The position numbers and the translations under genes were made by a program. Below, piece by piece: positions 21,323 through 22,369 of a stretch of 22,369 nt of DNA. The notes beneath the pieces are model-generated. The model was not told the DNA's origin and did not search any database. It was given only the letters and a program-made list of their open reading frames with translations. The stretch is from assembly GCA_023391635.1 (NCBI GenBank), contig JAEWAQ010000020.1, positions 1-22,369 on the forward strand, in the 5' to 3' direction. Every line of letters starts with the position of its first letter. Within the stretch, counting starts at the first letter, position 1. Source of the DNA: Bacillota bacterium. Its GTDB lineage: Bacteria; Bacillota; Bacilli; Paenibacillales; Paenibacillaceae.

Positions 21323-22189
21323 ATGCCCCTTGTCTCGTCAACTCCGATGCTGAAGGCCGCGCAAGCAGGCGGATATTGCATCGGCGCGTTCAACGTTCAC
21401 ACGCTGGAAATGCTGCAAGCCGCCGTCGAAGCCGCCGAGGAGCTGCAGTCTCCGCTTATTCTGCAATCTACAGTAGGCACGGTTAAGCATCTCGGGCCGG
21501 ATTATATCGCCGCTGCGGCAGCCGCCGCAGCGAACCGAAGCACGATACCGATCGCGCTCCATCTCGACCATTGCACCGATTTCAACCTGATCGTCCAATG
21601 CATTCGCGCCGGTTACACGTCGGTCATGATCGACGCCTCGCACGCGCCGTTTGACGATAATGTCCGGCAAACCTTGAAGGTGGCAGAGGTGGCGGCTGCG
21701 GCGGGAGTCAACGTGGAAGCGGAACTGGGAAAGGTCGGCGGCGTCGAAGACGACATCGTGGTCGCAGATAAGGACGCGCTGCTGGCGGATCCCGACGAAT
21801 GCGCGAGATTCGTGGAACTGACCGGCGTTCCGACGCTTGCGCCCGCTATCGGGACTGCCCACGGTATCTACCGGGGCGACCCCCACATTGATTTCGACCG
21901 AATCGGGCAAATCGCCTCGAAGGTAGCCGTCCCGCTTGTCCTGCACGGCGGATCCGGCATTCCGGACGACCAGGTAAGACGGTGCATTGCGCTGGGCATG
22001 TCCAAAATGAATGTCGCGACGGAAATCCGGATCGTCTTCTCGAACGCGATCAAAGAGGTGTTCGCCCGCAATCCGAACGAGAACGATCCGCGCAAATATA
22101 TGGCTCCTGCCAAGCAGGCGCTGCGCGAAGCAGTGGCCGACAAGATCCGGCTGTGCGGTTCTGTCGGCAAAGCCCGGGACCTCCGATGA
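21323..22189 (+). CDS. Class II fructose/tagatose-bisphosphate aldolase family protein
   Basis: The 288-aa protein is a zinc-dependent class II aldolase. It shows GAFNVHTLEMLQAAVEAAEE, the catalytic Asp and zinc His in ALHLDHCTD, YTSVMIDASHAPFDDNV, VEAELGKVGGVEDD (the acidic zinc site), LAPAIGTAHGIY and the phosphate-binding LVLHGGSGIPDDQV and GMSKMNVATEIR. Length fits the GatY/KbaY/FbaA group. The pathway step would be cleavage of a ketose 1,6-bisphosphate to dihydroxyacetone phosphate and an aldehyde phosphate. Specificity between fructose and tagatose forms cannot be judged; the SIS and kinase neighbours favour tagatose or a related ketose. GGAGGT lies 6 bases before the ATG, 21 bases after the SIS gene, and the stop overlaps the kinase start in ATGA. 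Confidence 0.93.
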   Translation: MPLVSSTPMLKAAQAGGYCIGAFNVHTLEMLQAAVEAAEELQSPLILQSTVGTVKHLGPDYIAAAAAAAANRSTIPIALHLDHCTDFNLIVQCIRAGYTSVMIDASHAPFDDNVRQTLKVAEVAAAAGVNVEAELGKVGGVEDDIVVADKDALLADPDECARFVELTGVPTLAPAIGTAHGIYRGDPHIDFDRIGQIASKVAVPLVLHGGSGIPDDQVRRCIALGMSKMNVATEIRIVFSNAIKEVFARNPNENDPRKYMAPAKQALREAVADKIRLCGSVGKARDLR

Positions 22190-22369
22190 GCCATCGACAT
22201 CTCACCACGGTGACGCTGAACGCGGCGATCGACAAAACGTATTTCATGCCCGCCATCGCGGCCGGCCGTTCGAACCGGGTTGCGCGCGTGATCGCGCAGC
22301 CCGGGGGCAAAGGCCTCAATGTGGCGCGGGTAGTCCGCCTGCTCGGCGAGCAGGTTGTCGCCGCCGGCA
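22186..22369 (+). CDS. 1-phosphofructokinase-family (PfkB) hexose kinase, N-terminal part
   Basis: The frame starts at ATG 22186, overlapping the aldolase stop in ATGA, and runs off the window after 61 codons. The visible part has VTLNAAIDKTYFMP, the N-terminal signature of FruK/LacC/TagK kinases (usually TLNPAID), and QPGGKGLNVARVVRLLGE, the sugar-binding GGKG-N element. The family phosphorylates a ketose phosphate at a free hydroxyl to give the bisphosphate cleaved by the aldolase. The usual proline in TLNPAID is alanine here. ATP-binding and catalytic motifs lie beyond the window. Confidence 0.88.
   Translation, partial: MSHRHLTTVTLNAAIDKTYFMPAIAAGRSNRVARVIAQPGGKGLNVARVVRLLGEQVVAAG

Noticed and set aside
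21560..21580. LDHC in the aldolase active site as a variant of LDHG
   Set aside because: The catalytic Asp and His are intact, and Cys after His is found in some class II aldolases, so it is not a defect.

Overview
The window looks like chromosomal DNA of a Gram-positive, Paenibacillaceae-type bacterium (Paenibacillus, Cohnella or a relative). The grounds are strong AGGAGG-type ribosome binding sites, frequent TTG/GTG starts, a LplA/LplB/LplC-type sugar importer without its own ATPase, a KtrA-type potassium regulator, a YkoP-family protein, a B. subtilis-type cre site, and GC-rich genes in most of the window. Species assignment is inference.

Region 1 (about 1-3770) is visibly AT-rich and differs from the rest. 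It holds a leftward operon of an unrecognised 226-aa protein and an XRE/ImmA-type repressor-protease, then a terminator, then an unrecognised 283-aa protein. A divergent 166-aa gene is preceded by a near-perfect palindrome. It looks like an acquired stress, defence or phage-control cassette. A gene-free, repeat-rich stretch (about 3770-4330) separates it from the GC-rich backbone.

Region 2 (4334-7060) is a tightly packed leftward cluster: a PhnM-type hydrolase, a KtrA/KtrC-type K+ channel regulator and a TrmH/SpoU rRNA methyltransferase. Region 3 (7241-10877) runs rightward: two overlapping TM2-type membrane proteins, a DUF2207 membrane protein with a poly-Gly tail, three 51-bp tandem repeats, and LemA. 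Region 4 (10881-13330) runs leftward: a YkoP-family protein and release factor 3 (prfC). A three-copy 32-bp repeat runs into the prfC stop codon.

Region 5 (13415-22369) is a sugar-utilisation locus and the most interesting part. Leftward run a GntR/UTRA regulator, a sugar-binding lipoprotein, two CUT1 permeases and a CehA/McbA-family PHP metallohydrolase fused to F5/8-type-C and CBM6-like domains. Rightward run a SIS-domain sugar-phosphate isomerase/deaminase, a class II bisphosphate aldolase and the start of a 1-phosphofructokinase-family kinase. A 279-bp divergent control region carries promoters on both sides, a 13/14 cre match and several AT-rich inverted and direct repeats. The gene set suggests import of a sugar or glycoconjugate, cleavage by the metallohydrolase, then isomerisation, a second phosphorylation and aldol cleavage, resembling the tagatose-phosphate (Aga-type) route. 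The substrate cannot be read from the sequence, and the kinase for the first phosphorylation is not in the window.
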